Below are positions 12,169-25,030 of a stretch of DNA of 64,000 nucleotides, piece by piece. Position 1 is the first letter of the stretch; each line of letters opens with the position of its first letter. The DNA comes from Paragonimus westermani (taxonomy: Eukaryota; Platyhelminthes; Trematoda; Plagiorchiida; Troglotrematidae). Under the pieces are notes generated by a model. That model saw only the letters and a program-made list of their open reading frames with translations, made no database searches and was not told the origin of the DNA. The position numbers and the translations under genes were made by a program. Location of the stretch: assembly GCA_008508345.1 (NCBI GenBank), contig QNGE01000968.1, forward strand, positions 62,001 to 126,000. The letters run 5' to 3'.

Positions 12169-12640
12169 AACCGTGTTGGTCAACGCACCAATGACTTCAC
12201 ACTAGGCACTACCAAAACGTCATATCTGGACGCTCAGACGCGTTCACTTGTGAACACTGTTCAAGTTGCCCAAAGGGTAGCACAGTAACCGTCCCGCTAA
12301 CTCCAATCGATCAAACTTCGACCAGGACTCCTCTTCAACACACAGATATCATTAAATTGTTGGGTGATATTTCGATTACTGGTGAATAGAAGGGGATTTT
12401 GGTTTTGTATAAGCAAGGCAGTTACTATGTCTGCTGGCAAACCAGTCGGGTAAGCTGGACGTCATTCGCAGGCGAGTGTGGTTGAGTGTTTTCGTGTGAT
12501 GATTTCACCGTACCTTTTATGAGATTGCCTTTTAAAAGCGTTGTTGGGGTTCAAGTCCCGGCTGTGCACTACACAGAGGCACTGACAGAAGCGAAACCAG
12601 AGTCTGTTACTCTTTTTACGGAAGTGGCCGATTGGTGAGT
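12169..12640 (+). repeat. Composite tRNA-headed repeat, copy 3
   Basis: This is the most complete copy. Its first 360 bases repeat copy 1 (from 6785), and its 3' portion keeps the B-box GGGTTCAAGTCCCGG near 12,549 and a tail that matches copy 2 (gcgaaaccagagtct against gcgaaactcgagtct). The A-box segment is deleted or rearranged around 12,525-12,545. Together the three copies define a unit of roughly 470 bases: a long unique 5' region, a tRNA-like centre and a short tail. Confidence 0.6.
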
Positions 12641-15144
12641 TTAAGAAAAAGCGACATTTGTGATTCGATTATGAATGACTCTCAAGTCAGTAATAAAAAT
12701 GTTGTTTCACGGACATTAACTCAAAGCTTACTTTGCTGGGTGAATTTGAGTCACTTGTCCATACTCTGTTAGTATGCAAGTGAATCAAATCTGTAAAGTT
12801 TGTGATCTCTCAACTAAATTTAAAACGCAACCATAGACATGATGTACTCAGAACACAATTAAACTCAAAACAGAATCAAAAACATGTAGGTCAGTCTGTG
12901 AAAATTAAACCCACAGGGAGCTACAGCGTGCAGTTCAGTTAGAAGATTGTGTGCCTGTGTGCTCATGATCCGACTTACTGAGGGATTGAATCCTTGTGAA
13001 TTTTGGCTTGAAAAAGTGCGGGTATGCACTGGGTTTGTTTAATGTGTTCTCAGATTCCTGTAGCCTCCTAATCTTGTCTGAGTTTGGGCCTCAAGGAAAT
13101 AGCCATTATCCTACGTCACGTACACTGGTGGTCTGACATGCGAGGAACGATCAAATGGAGACCAATTTACTACTGAGTTTTGTTAAGACACTTGGCAGTT
13201 CCTGTTGCAAACCAAGCGTGTTGCTCCACTTGACATTGTTTATTGTGGCTAAACACTTACATATTTTAACAGTTTTTTCTGATTTTAACAAACATTACAG
13301 TTGGAGTGCAACCAGACCAAATGAGACTGTTTGCGACGTTTCTTAACTTGGTCAGCCGATGAGTTGACATTCTTATCTATCAAACCCATACCGGGAATTA
13401 GTACTCGCAAATTGGATTGCTTTCACTGGTAAGATGCTGTACTACTCGGAATTACTTGAATTGAAACCTTCCACGCACGTAATTAGGAGATGACCTGGTA
13501 CTGGTAGCAGTAGGCAGTTGGTATTAATGAGATGAGAAACCGAATTTATGGATTTATAACAGTATTGAAGAAATCACATTCCGGCATTGGCTGATCGTAT
13601 TAACACATGCAAATTCATAAAATGTCAGTTAATTAGTGCAATACGGAACAAACAAACTGGTGAATAACGGAGGGCATAACACTGAGACTTTTCCTCAACT
13701 CCTGGTGTGGTATATTTAACGCGACAGTTGGATTAACCCCTTGTCAGATCTTCTGATGTATGTGGGTTTGGATAAGCGGTGAATTGAGTAGATTTTCACC
13801 ACAGATGCACTACTACTTAAGTGACTTTACGATGTGTGTATATGTGTAAATATACAATGTTTATATTATATACATGATTCTTCAAACTGTTAGCCGATAT
13901 TGGACTCTGTTAGTTTAGTTTACTTCTATGGCTAACGTTCAACATGTCTTTGGTAGAATAGTTCACGTCGGCTAACAGTGATTGCAAGTGTCCAAACGTT
14001 TAGCTCAACCTACTGAATGCATCTTGAAGGTATACATCCCTATCGCAGTAAAGCAAAATTTTGCTATCTAGTAACTTATGGTGAATGTGTTTATACTTAG
14101 AAAGCCAACAAACGAATACAATTATTGTCTCACGTCATACACTACAACTTTCTATGGTGTTCATACTAAAAAGTTCTTCCCTCGGTTATTCAGTGACAGG
14201 CATCCGCTACCATAGCAACCACTAACAATTTAATCATTGGAACTGTTCGTTTGACTGAACAAGGCAAGAAATGGCCAGTCACTTCTTTCATGAACGTGTT
14301 TTGTTTAAACATACTCAGATAGGGCAGTTCAGCTCGGATCAATACCGTTTTATATGCATTTATTGATTTTTCAAAGTGTGTTCGTTTCTCGTTTTGTTCT
14401 CGGCTATACCATGTTCCCATACTATCCTCCACACATTAAAGAACTTTCTTCAACGAGGATTCAACTCGAAACGGCCAAAGTCAGTCGCTAAAATTGACCA
14501 CAGGAAATCTTCTGCCTGGTAAGTTCTTTCATTTCCATGCTCACTATACATCCCCATCAGAAGTGTATGCATCTGATTCGGTCAGTTGTTCCCTAAACCA
14601 TTGCTTCCGGTCATTCAAACGATCCTCCTCGTCAGTATTACCGTTAGTTCTACACTAGGTTAGTTCCAAGCTGTAAAATGAACATAAGAAACTTTCATTC
14701 ATTTTTTTCTGAGCAGAAATATTCGACCAGCGGTTATAATCAGTCATGATGTCTGACTTTTTCGTGATTTATCACAAACAAAAGTTATCTGAGGTCACCC
14801 GATTGACAACCCAGGCCATCTGCCGTAGACGCGTCAGTGTCATCACCTTGAACAGTAGTTTATTTCCTGGTTGCTTTTGTGCGATCCATTTTGTAATCCC
14901 AAAACGTTACATCATGCGTCCCCCCCTCGATATTTAAATCACACTGATTTGTGAACTACGGAAAACAGTCAATTTCATTAAGTTATAATATAATCCAACA
15001 TTTTCTTAGCGTTTTTGGACTAGCTAACTTTTACCGGGTATCTTGCTGTTTGGCATTAAAGAACATTTTTGTTGGACTGTCGAAATTTTGTGTTTGCAAT
15101 ACGTATCGTTCAAAAAAGGCAAAAGATTTATCCGCAAATGAGGA
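12641..15144. other. No firmly supported gene
   Basis: A minus-strand frame at 14190-14432 (80 codons, beginning VEDSMGTWYSREQNEKRTHF, with a hydrophobic C-terminal third) has coding-like composition but no clear splice borders. The + frames at 14,746-15,154 are unremarkable. The rest is AT-rich without recognised repeats. Confidence 0.25.
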
Positions 15145-15555
15145 GATGAAATAGCAGCGAGGAAAGCAAAGGCACGAGTTGCCCTTGCCAAACTGCGTCA
15201 TCTGTGACATTGAAAAGACGTTCCTTTGTCGTTGAAAGGAAGGGTATATAACGCCTGTGTGCGCTCCATTTTGGTGTGTGGTTCGGAAACGTGGCCTGTT
15301 CACAAGGAAGATATCAACAGGCTTGCTGTGTTTGACCATCGTTGTTTCCGCCAATTGGCATACATCAAATGGGCTGATCGCGTGAGCAATGTGGCAGTTC
15401 GCCGGCGCGTATTTCGGAACGCTCGGGACGCGCGATCAATTAGTCAACTAATTACGTTGCACGGCTTGCCATGGTTGGGTCACGTGCTCCGTATGCCAGC
15501 TGAGCGGTTACCACACCGGGCACTATCTACTGAAGCCACCAACATTTGGGTGGAN
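15145..15555 (+). pseudogene. LINE (RTE/CR1-like) ORF2 C-terminal fragment
   Basis: The translation matches the C-terminal region of fluke non-LTR retrotransposon polyproteins, downstream of the reverse-transcriptase domain. From 15,226 it reads LKGRVYNACVRSILVCGSET, then VFDHRCFRQLA, RVSNVAVRRRVF and LITLHGLPWLGHVLRMPAER, the usual order of conserved blocks. Just upstream, ARVALAKLRHL continues the match but is cut off by a TGA. The element is 5'-truncated, as expected from incomplete reverse transcription, and carries an ambiguous base (n) at 15,555. The minus-strand copy at 25.5-26.9 kb is a relative. It cannot encode an active enzyme. Confidence 0.8.
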
Positions 15556-15585
15556 GGCTGGTATTTAATGCTCATGAACAGGTGA

Positions 15586-18500
15586 TAAGAAGTTTCTTCA
15601 AGAAATCTCCAGGAAAATGATTAAAATCCTTTTCTGAATTCTGAAAGTTCCAGCTTGAATTCAGTCACAACGATGGACTGGAATCAAAAGATACCTTTTT
15701 CCAGCGCTTTGCCTTACGTGAGGAGTCGATCACTGAGTACATGTGAAATTTAATGTGGATTAACAATAAATACCAAATTGGAAGTTGTTAGCATAATATG
15801 GAGTAAGGCATAGGGATCATTGGAATGGTTGAGAGGCATATTTGAGGTGCACCGAAGTCAGATCGTGGAGAATGACAATCGGGTAGGATAAAGAATGTCA
15901 GAAAATTCGAATGTATGGAGACAAGGTGAGTTTATATTAAAGACTGGGGTTCACCGGGTACTCTCTAGGGAGAGAAGATGGAGTACCTGCTCGGATTTCC
16001 ATGGTGCACATGTCTGAGATTTCTGTGTGCGGATCACTGTGACGAAATTGCGAACTACTTGAGAAGTTACACGGTGTGTGACAAGGTACCGTTGCTGCGT
16101 TAGTGGATGTCATGCATAAATGTTACTTGTCAAAATAGAACTCTTTTATTGATTCCTTACAAAGCCATACTGAGCAGTACCCCTATATGGCTGTTTTGTC
16201 GTACAATACAGGGTTCATCTCAATTGAATTGCCTTAAACAATATTAACACACAAAACGAGAGTAACCCTTAGGGTGAAAGACTAACATGAGTCAAGTTTG
16301 AAAGGTAATACGTAGAGTAGCATAAGGAAAACCCACTTACATTTTTCGTTTACTAGAGAGCGTACAACCTAAAGAAACATGTTCCTCACCCTTGTTCCCC
16401 ATTGCTGCACCTTTTCGATGTGATATTTGCTAACTGATGATTTCCCCACTTGTCAGAATAAACGTGGTTTTTGGAATCCTTACGATGATTTTAAATTCAT
16501 GTACTATGCAGTTTTTCGGACACATACTTTCTAAAGGTCGTAACTTATTTGCGTGGTGGTTGCACTGTTTTTCCTCGGCAAAGCCAAATCATAAATGAGC
16601 TAATGACCAAATATATCATTATCTACCATTCCTGTATTGAGATGTGTGATCAAAGTCCACCAAGTACGCTTACTTGCTGGATTGTAACACTAACGAGACC
16701 GATCCTGTAACTTCAGCAATTTTTACCTAGTATGCACATACTACTTATAATCTCCTGCTTTATTCACTATCTTCCTGAACGTTTATGTTACTAAACAAGG
16801 TAAGTTTGTGAAACGCAAATAATGAATCCTACAGGTGGGTACGCCAAAAGTCTTGTTTTTGGTACAACTTAAGTTTATAAATACTATCGGTTCTTTCAAG
16901 TATCAGGGTGTCGAGTAAACAAAAGCTATTTGCGCTTCCTACTCAGCGGATAAAATTGACTGCATTATGGATACGGTTAAGATTCGAAACTAATTTGCCT
17001 TGTCTAGAGACACCACCTACTTTTCAAGCGTGAATCGCCGGCATTTCACAGTTAGTTTTTTGCAACCAGCAGTCCTGCGCTTGTGTTTCAATTGGATATC
17101 ATTTTGCAAGGAGGTCAGTTCATGCAACATCTCTCTTTTTCTTCTTGCAACTATCTGAACTCAAATTCATCAAATTATTCGAAATGTGAATCGATGGAGA
17201 AGTTCAGGGTCTCACAGAAGCATCAATTTACAAAACACCCAAGTGGGTGCAAACTATTTCTGCAAAATACTTCTGCGATATCATCCCGTGCGTTTTTCTT
17301 CTGGTCCAGCGTATCAGGATTAGAGTAACGGAATAACCTTCAATAATCACTGCCACTTTTGAGCAGCGCTGATGAAACGTCAATATACAAAAAAGCGTTT
17401 CAACTCTGAGAAGTTGTACAATATTCCTTGCCAAATAAGGATTCATTTGCTGATACATAGATAATTAATCAGTACGCGATGTGCATGTATCATCATTTGC
17501 TAACATGATTGACTTGTACTCGGAGACCTGGCCATGGACGGAAAATACTGAGTTTGCCAGCCTTAAAGCTAGTAGCCTCATTAGTTAGAGTGCCAACCCA
17601 CCTTCTTGATTAGCCACTCTGTGCCATTTTCCATTCAGTTTCTCATTATCGTTCTTTTGAAACAATATTGTCTGCTTGATGAGACTGGAGAAATCAGTTC
17701 GGCATGGCCAGGTTATTAACTATCTCAGATGCTAAATGTAACAAACCATTTCTCGGACGGTAAATGCACCATGAGACGTATGCTCTTTCTTTATCAACTC
17801 AACCACTTTTCTTGCCATTTACCTTAACGAAATTTACTGAAAGTCAGATAGGTTTTTCTGTAAACTTAACTTCAGAGATATCAGAAAATTGCTGTCTATT
17901 ACAGATTATGCCCCGAAAACGCTAAGTTAGTAAGATTTATTGTCAAACGTCCGCAAGTATTCGGTTGTACTTGGCTTTGCGTGATTAGATCCACAGTAAA
18001 CAGTGTAACTACTGTTATCTGCATACGGTTAGTTTGGTTGTGTGTATTTACTATACAACACACTGCTTCTCACTAATTCGAGTCCTCTCAAGATCTGCAG
18101 CCACTTTGTTTGAACCATGTTCGGAAGAGGCTGGCACATGCTACTTTGTCTTCCACGAAGCACGGGATGTTCGTACTGTTTTAATCGACTAGTGTACACA
18201 AATCTTGTCAGTCTCAAGTTGTATCAGTGTAGATCGCCATCATATTGCCAGAAATCAGTCACAGTGGTTGATGAGGGGTGACTCGTGACAGTCAACTAAT
18301 CCATGAAAGGGTTATCTGTTCATGTGGATATGTACGCTAGGACAAAAAATTTTCGTCAACAGCCAACGTGTCTGTAGGCTGGTTGCAAAATATACAATAT
18401 GAGTTGCCCTGGTCTTTAGGGAATTTGTGTATGCAAGTTTCGGCACATTGGTCCTAGCTCCACAGTATTCAAAACTTGTTTCCTCCGGTGACTTCTAGGA

Positions 18501-20480
18501 TACGTGATTATTTCAACACAATATACATATATTTTGACAAGCATGCTTAATGTGAACAGAAGATTCTACAACGTTATGACTTTAATACTACAAAATTCTC
18601 CTTTCCTTTGCTTTGTAAGAGACGATGGTTCAGGCTATTGCACTGTTTACATTGTTAGTGAGAATATTCTCTGAAAGCATTAGAATGTACACCATCTTAC
18701 AGTGGGCCTTAACCTAATGACGACTCACGCTGCTCCCGAGTGTTTTTTCTATGGGATTCCAATTTCGTCCTGCTTGCTAAACACCCGCTTCTTTGCATGT
18801 GTTTTTCTTCGCAAAAATATGAATAGGAAAAGCTTACTTCTAAGCCGTTTTTATGTCACCCTAAATGTCGTATTAGTTATACTTCACAATAATCCCTCAC
18901 CTTTTCTATCATGTTGACGTTTATGGAAAGGCTATGCAATGATGCGCATCTGGTTAGTGCGCACATCCTGGTCAATTGATATTCATGTTCAACCGTTGCA
19001 CACCTGATGAGCTTGCAAGAGGCATTCCCAAAATTACTGACCAGGTTCACTGAACATTCGCTTGCACATATTGGGTGAACACAAATTGTTAGTATGTGAA
19101 AGCACGTACGAACGAGCGCGCGCGCACACACAGACCAATCTTCTACCGACAGTAGCTCAATCGTGACTCAGCTGTTGTTATCCAAACCGGCGTTTTGATT
19201 TAGAGCTCTTTACAAAACTGCCTCTTCGCTTCTGCACCGTGCTGAATCACCCCCAGTTTAACAGGTGACACCTCTTCTGGGTATCGGGGGCACGAAATAT
19301 CAGACTGACATTAGTTCGGCCCCAGCAACTACATGCTATGCGTCACTGTTTCCTCTATCTATCTAGTCTTCCAGATTGGTTTTATTTGGGCTCGAGATAG
19401 GTGATTTCTTTCACGCGTGCTCTAGCACTTCAAGCAGATACCGAACGTGAAACCACTGCTGTCAGACAATTGTAACCCGCTGTTGATTCCATTCCTCGGT
19501 CAAGTTCTTACGGAGCTCAGACTGTTTACGTGAAATTCAGAAAGCTAGATTACCTTAACACGTTAGCAGTGGTCACCAATATTAGGGTGAATATAGAATT
19601 AAGATGCAGACATCTAATACCCCTTGATTCGATGATTGATATGTGATTACCCATACGATGATAACTTCTGAATGGACACAGTCAGAAAAATCCTTTACAG
19701 TATATTTGATCGTGACCCATAGGTGTCTGTGCAGTCATAGGTGAGCGGTCGAGTAAACCGTCCACTGTCAAGCAATTTGATTTACCTGCCTTCCTGGTAA
19801 GTAGCTCAGTTTTGATACTTTTCGACCATGTAGCCGTAGCCAAGGTGACCTCGTAACAGATCAAACGTCATCCGGAATCAGAATTTTTCCATCTTACACA
19901 AGAGACTGATTAGCTCAAGTAAAACATAGGATCTACTAGACCCGACCTATTCAGCTCGTCGTCGATTGTAAGCGTACTCTTAAGTTCCAAAACACCAGCC
20001 GGTAAATAGTTTAACTGAGCCGACGATTTCTATCATCGATGGACTTAACTCAGCTGACCCTGATGGTGACGCTTCTCTAAGGACTAAAGTTGATAACCCG
20101 GTAAATTGTCATTTGTTCCAAGCACCCGTTCGTTTTATTTCGCCAAATGAGTGTAAACGACTATCAGGCGTTATAGTAGAGCATAAATAAGACTGGGTAG
20201 AACCTTGAGATAATCGTACTTAATTAGCTCAATCGGAGTAATCAGCTTTACCTTCTAAGCAAGTCAGGAGATGCAAAGTACGCCTTCATTAGTAAGATCA
20301 GTGAAACCCCAAACACACGGGTAAATGGACAGTAACGAACAGTTCATACCGTTAACGAATTCTTCCATCTTAAACTTCCTCACTTGACCTATGATAGGAT
20401 GCCTTTAGTGAGAACTCGATCACCAAATTTGCAGATAAGAACGGGTATGCCAGTGGAGATGACTATTTAGCGCTTACATA
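15586..20480. other. Long stretch without supported gene
   Basis: Open frames here (for example + 17083-17328, minus 17228-17458, + 18702-18917, minus 18877-19131) are under 90 codons, overlap on opposite strands and lack splice borders. A short alternating GCGCGCGC-ACACACA tract lies near 19,115. The region near 17,570 has a faint A-box-like sequence without a B-box. Confidence 0.35.
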
Positions 20481-20481
20481 A

Positions 20482-20754
20482 TCACCTCTTAGAAGCCAAA
20501 AAGGGTAAGGTGGCCCATTTATATTTAGTGTCGTCGACGTCGCCATCATCATCATCGTCCTCGTCAACACTTTCGACATTATCGGCCTCAATAATGCTAC
20601 CACAATTGGCAACTTCCTCACTGATTTCTTCCTGTTCGTCAGCAACGTCACAATCCTCATCGTCATCGCCACCCACACCAGGATCCACATCTGTATCGTC
20701 GTCAGATGAGATCAAGGGTTGTTTCACGCACCACGAGAAATAACCAGTTGTCAA
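20482..20754 (-). repeat. Asp/Glu-coding GAT-type triplet tract
   Basis: The strand pair is rich in GAT/GAC (ATC/GTC) triplets from about 20,535 to 20,705. On the minus strand a 90-codon frame is extremely acidic, with runs such as VDEDDDDDGDVDDTKYKW; the + frame is Ser-rich. The minus frame has no ATG, and no acceptor leads into it: the nearest good AG (at about 20,773) enters a frame that stops. It is therefore either a decayed acidic exon or an imperfect trinucleotide microsatellite. Confidence 0.5.
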
Positions 20755-21467
20755 TTACATAGTCGCACCTAAGGCAGATATACGGAAAGTTTGTCCAAGT
20801 TTGCAACCACTTACTTGAAAAACTGTATTCAGATTATCTCAAACTCGTACTGGACTACATGAGAACTGGTTGGGGCATCGCCTGCTGACTAGCCAATCAC
20901 AGTGGTCGTTACCGAAGAATCAGCTCCCATAACACTCATCACACGCGCCTTGTGATATATATCATTAGCGGTTCCACTCACAGATTCCGTATGTGATATG
21001 TATCCAGAAGAGTAGAACAAAAAAGCTTATGTTCGAAGCCCTCTGTAGCCCATTCGACCAAAGCCGATTCAACGAATGGTGGGCTAGTATGAAAGCGAAA
21101 CCCTTTTCTCTCAGAAACAAAAATAGAAACCCCAACGATAAGATAAAAGCGGAGAAGAAATATCGAGAATACGACTCAAGAGGCAAGTCACTTGCTGGAG
21201 TGCATATTAATATACAATGGATATTAGTAGGGGGAAACAAAGCTGAAGAGAAGAAAGCTTAGATATTGATCATGTCCCGGCTTTCTGAAAAGTAGACCGG
21301 TTGGTCTAACAAACAACTGCAACCTCGGTTTTTAGAATCGAAAATATAACCAAATGTAACCGAGAAATTTCATATGTCAAATGTACCCATCATCTCTTCG
21401 CTGACGACATGTTATGAGTACGTTGGTGGCTTAATAACCTGAGACGACCGGCGCATTCACGACCGCA

Positions 21468-21746
21468 TTAATTACAAAGCCACACAGTTACATCATCACA
21501 ACCCATGATACGTATAGACCCTTTGCGTACAGCACGCTCGAAGTTACTGTAGCGCAGCTGTCGTTCACTGAACCTTCGAATACCCACTCTTACTGCATCA
21601 GACAGTATGGTACAAGACCACATCCTTATGTCATCCAGCATCTGGGGGTGTTCAGCGATTGTGAAAAAGATACCATACTCACGAGCTCCTTCTGTCAGGT
21701 AACCTACCCAAGAGAAGACGTAAACAGTGCCTAAATCCACGAGCAT
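21468..21746 (-). CDS. Unrecognised minus-strand open frame
   Basis: An ATG-initiated frame of 92 codons begins MLVDLGTVYVFSWVGYLTEG and continues with a mixed, protein-like composition (IAEHPQMLDDIRMW, RQLRYSNFERAVRKG) to a TAA. A second minus frame (21679-21894) overlaps its 5' end in another register, which suggests that one longer coding region has been frameshifted. No conserved domain was recognised. It could be part of a decayed mobile element or a small intronless gene. Confidence 0.3.
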   Translation of the reverse strand: MLVDLGTVYVFSWVGYLTEGAREYGIFFTIAEHPQMLDDIRMWSCTILSDAVRVGIRRFSERQLRYSNFERAVRKGSIRIMGCDDVTVWLCN

Positions 21747-22945
21747 ACCCTATTCTGCAATCCGTGTTTACGTCCTGGCTGTGACACTCATGTCGAAGCG
21801 GCTCATTTTGATAGAAATCACTGCAATGTGCACTTCCGATCTTCCCGTACTGCATCCACCCAGCAACGTACACATATCCCACACAGTATATCACTTCCAG
21901 AGACGTCTCAGACTTGTCAGTGTGAAGCGGATTCCATCCGGGGACAGTGATATCTCAATTCGATTAATAATGCGCGCGGCAGAAGTGCTACGAAGAGTTA
22001 AGGAATAGTAGAAACCTATCGGCTGTAGAGAATCGAGCACCAGCTGCCATAATCAGTCGTTGGGCAATCGGCATGTTCTCTGTTCGATAGTAATTCTCCT
22101 AATCCCGTTCTTCTGTAAGAAGAAGTCAACAGTGTTGCAACTAGAAATATACCTTTGCTGTATACTCTTAAGGTCTGCCTTACCGTCTGAACAACCCTAC
22201 GCAGTCGGCAGTGTAGCAAACAAACGTATGAACGCGACTATCTTTGTCTGGCTGCCCAGTCAGCATAGTCCCTCAGCTCAACACGACAAAAAAGCATGAC
22301 CACCACGAAGCAGATGTCGGAACAGGAGAACCAGGAGAACCACTAACACGTGGGTGGGCATACATTTACCTGTTTGTAGGTGGACTTAGTTCAAGATGTG
22401 AATGTGTAGCTGGAAACTGGTTGACTGTGGCCACATACCAAGGTCCATTTTGAAAGGATTACAGGTTCAAAATCGTGAGGTTCATGATTTCGTTGACAGC
22501 CAGACCCGTCACTACAGACAGGCGCCTGACCCATTTTTCTGCCTGTAAGTTGTGGCCGGGCTCGTATGCTCCAGTGAGCCGGAGGGCTACTTACAGGTAC
22601 AGTCATATGAGATAGGCCAAAGGGGACAAGTCGGAAGAAAAGCAATTGCACTCTTAATATTGTATGTCGCACTACCGACCACGTATGAGTGATTAAGTAA
22701 TTAGACACGGTTTTATGAGCAGAACCACTTCCACAGTTGCTGTACTGTTGTCTTTCAACTCAGAAAGAAAAGCACGAGAAAAATTGTCTTTAAACCAAGG
22801 GGTACTCTGATCTCCCTACAACTGACTGTTAATCACCGTCGTGTTATCCAATATAGTCAAAAGGTTTCCGGTATCATTTAAAGCTTGGTGTAATTATCAG
22901 TACACCCACTGTTTACAACATTGACATCAACCAGATACTGATATC

Positions 22946-23218
22946 TTGTTCACTACACCATCTGGCAAGGCAAGTCCCTCATTGTCAAGTGAGCCGAACG
23001 GTTTGATTTGTAGCTCAGTACAGAGTCCTCTGTTGTCTCGCGGGCCAGATATTTTAGTTAGAGGTGTGAGGTGGAGTTCCTCTAGTAAACCCCTTTTTTG
23101 GCAAAAACGACGGGAAAGTATCGTAAATTATCGATTTCCAGACAGTCCAGCTCATTCGTTTCAACTTTTTTCTCCTCTACTGCTAACTGCCGTTTCTTCA
23201 AACCAAGACAACCGATGA
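22946..23218 (+). CDS. Ser/Pro-rich open frame, possible exon
   Basis: A 90-codon frame with protein-like composition (SSVQSPLLSRGPDILVRGVR, then FWQKRRESIVNYRFPDSP) ends at TGA 23,218. A second + frame (23098-23376) overlaps it. There is no strong acceptor or Kozak ATG at its start. Treat as weak. Confidence 0.2.
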   Translation: MFTTPSGKASPSLSSEPNGLICSSVQSPLLSRGPDILVRGVRWSSSSKPLFWQKRRESIVNYRFPDSPAHSFQLFSPLLLTAVSSNQDNR

Positions 23219-23723
23219 ACGTTGGCGCTCTTAACGACCGTAAATGTCATCAAACTGTTGTGATGAGCATCCTCTCGAATCAAAAGTCGAATGTATGTTT
23301 TGTCTTTGATACGCGCCCTTACGATCTTACTGTTGTCCTTCACTTGACTTCAACAGTGGGCAATGCCATGGGTTAACGGATGTTATATCTGTATATGTTC
23401 TGAAAAACAATGATTCACACATCGTCAACAACGCCTTTTGCAATGTCGTCTTTGGTCGTCTGAGACAAACTACACTCTCGGACGTCTCTGTACTTGTTGG
23501 TTGTGTAAACAGATGAATCTGTTGTTATACTCCAAACGAGGAGCTTTCGGGTGGTATGTTCGATGTCCGTGAGCAACTCGGCGACAATGAAGATTGACTA
23601 AGACATGTATACCTATCTCTATACAACGAGTAGCCCATCTCAGACCCTAAGGGGGTAACTCATCACCCGAAGACCATTTTGTGCAACTCATCTATGGACG
23701 CAAACTGATTTCATCGCCTCCAG

Positions 23724-23959
23724 TTGTCGATGACACCAAACCATTAAAGATTGTTGTTTTTGGAATAACCACCTTCACTCAGATCATACCGTTGTTCATG
23801 CCGGTTTGGTTTTGTCATTTACACGCACACAAACGTAAAGAACTGTATTCAAAATTGAACAAAAGAAATATGCAAAACACAACTAACAGCAGTGACAATC
23901 GAACGCAACGGTGGAGTGACTCAAATGAGCTCTGGGTAATCATCTCAATGGCTATGTGA
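23724..23959 (+). CDS. Candidate exon with one membrane segment
   Basis: An acceptor (gatttcatcgcctccag) ends at 23,723. The phase-1 frame is open for 78 codons to TGA 23,959: VVDDTKPLKIVVFGITTFTQ, a hydrophobic run to MPVWFCH, then a basic stretch HKRKELYSKLNKR and a polar tail with two N-x-S/T sequences. The layout (one membrane span followed by basic residues) resembles the end of a membrane protein. A possible donor (TGG|GTAATC) lies near 23,937. A decayed LINE begins about 150 bases downstream. Family unknown. Confidence 0.33.
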
Positions 23960-24109
23960 ACCTCTTTTGCACAGGTCTATTCCAAATGAGCACTGCAGAC
24001 ATGATGGAAGTGAGTTTCTGCTGATTCAGCAGTAATTGTGAACAAAATTCGACCGTTCCCCTGACTCCAAATACAACAAAAGATCGAAGTGGACTGGAAG
24101 GCAGACTTA

Positions 24110-25030
24110 TAAAAAGTCTGTGTACAGACCATGAGGCTCAAAGCTATGGAGAGAGCATTTTATCTGGGACAAGCCAGGCACTGTATCCCCTGATTCGTGG
24201 ATGCATTGGCCGTTGATCAATTGTTGGTAAGGCTAGATATGAAAAAGGCGACTCAAGAGCTTACAACCTGTCGTGGCGACTGAACAGATGGATTGAGTAC
24301 TTCGAGGTATAGTTCAGCTGGCTTAAGCCAGCTCATCCAACTGTGAATGATGGAGGTTGCGTTGTTGATTCTGACAACTCAAATTGTCCCCGGTCGGAAA
24401 CTGAAGTGGTTTTGGAGTTTAAATTAGTGAAACGTCATAAACCTCATGTTCACATCTTCTTCTGATATTTGGTGAAAATGGTGGTAAAAGATTTTTTCCG
24501 GATTAACCACAACGTTCAGTTTCATATGATATGCTGAAAAGCTGTCTCATGTCTAGCGCTTATCCGCAGTCATTCCATTTTCAAAACAATGAGATTGCGT
24601 CACGTGACAAAGGCAAATGTATTAACCCGGTCTTCACTGCATCTAAAATGTCCACTACCTCCTAGTGCGACGGCTTCCATAACACAGAGTAATACAAGCG
24701 AAGAACTGGGAGGTTTCCTGCCTGGCCGCGGGTATATCTATCATATATTCGTCTTGCGACAGACGCTAGAGTATCGGCGTCTCTTTTCGTAGCCAGCGGT
24801 CACGATATGTTTGAACCTGGAGGTCGCTATTGATTCGGATGCCCAACAAGCTATCTAGGATTCTCTCTATTGTAGGGTAGTGTCAGTAGAGTTGAAGTCA
24901 CTTGCGTCCACCCTGAAGGCCGAGTGTGCGTTTATGGAGAGCCATCTCGAACATCCTCCATATCAAGTAACATATGAAAGGAACGTCCATTCTCTCTAAC
25001 TTTATGGTGGACTATGCTTTGGAAGGATGA
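24110..25030 (+). pseudogene. Decayed LINE reverse transcriptase, + copy
   Basis: Blocks typical of a non-LTR retrotransposon polyprotein appear in order but in shifting frames. MERAFYLGQARH (24,146) and LNRWIEYFE (24,277) precede the RT; KLVKRHKPH (24,421) is at its start; EELGGFLPGRGYIYHIF (about 24,700) is the finger motif; CLNLEVAIDS (24,808) stands where FxDxxxAFDS is expected; and SNFMVDYALE (24,995) follows the RQG-type motif. The first catalytic Asp region is altered and several stops intervene. The YADD box was not found downstream, so the copy is 3'-truncated or rearranged there. It faces the minus-strand copy at 25.5-26.9 kb. Confidence 0.7.

Noticed and set aside
17570..17625. tRNA-like sequence tagcctcattagttagag
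   Set aside because: The A-box is imperfect and no B-box or T arm follows.
20222..20244. A-box-like sequence TAGCTCAATCGG
   Set aside because: No B-box follows at suitable distance and no cloverleaf can be drawn.
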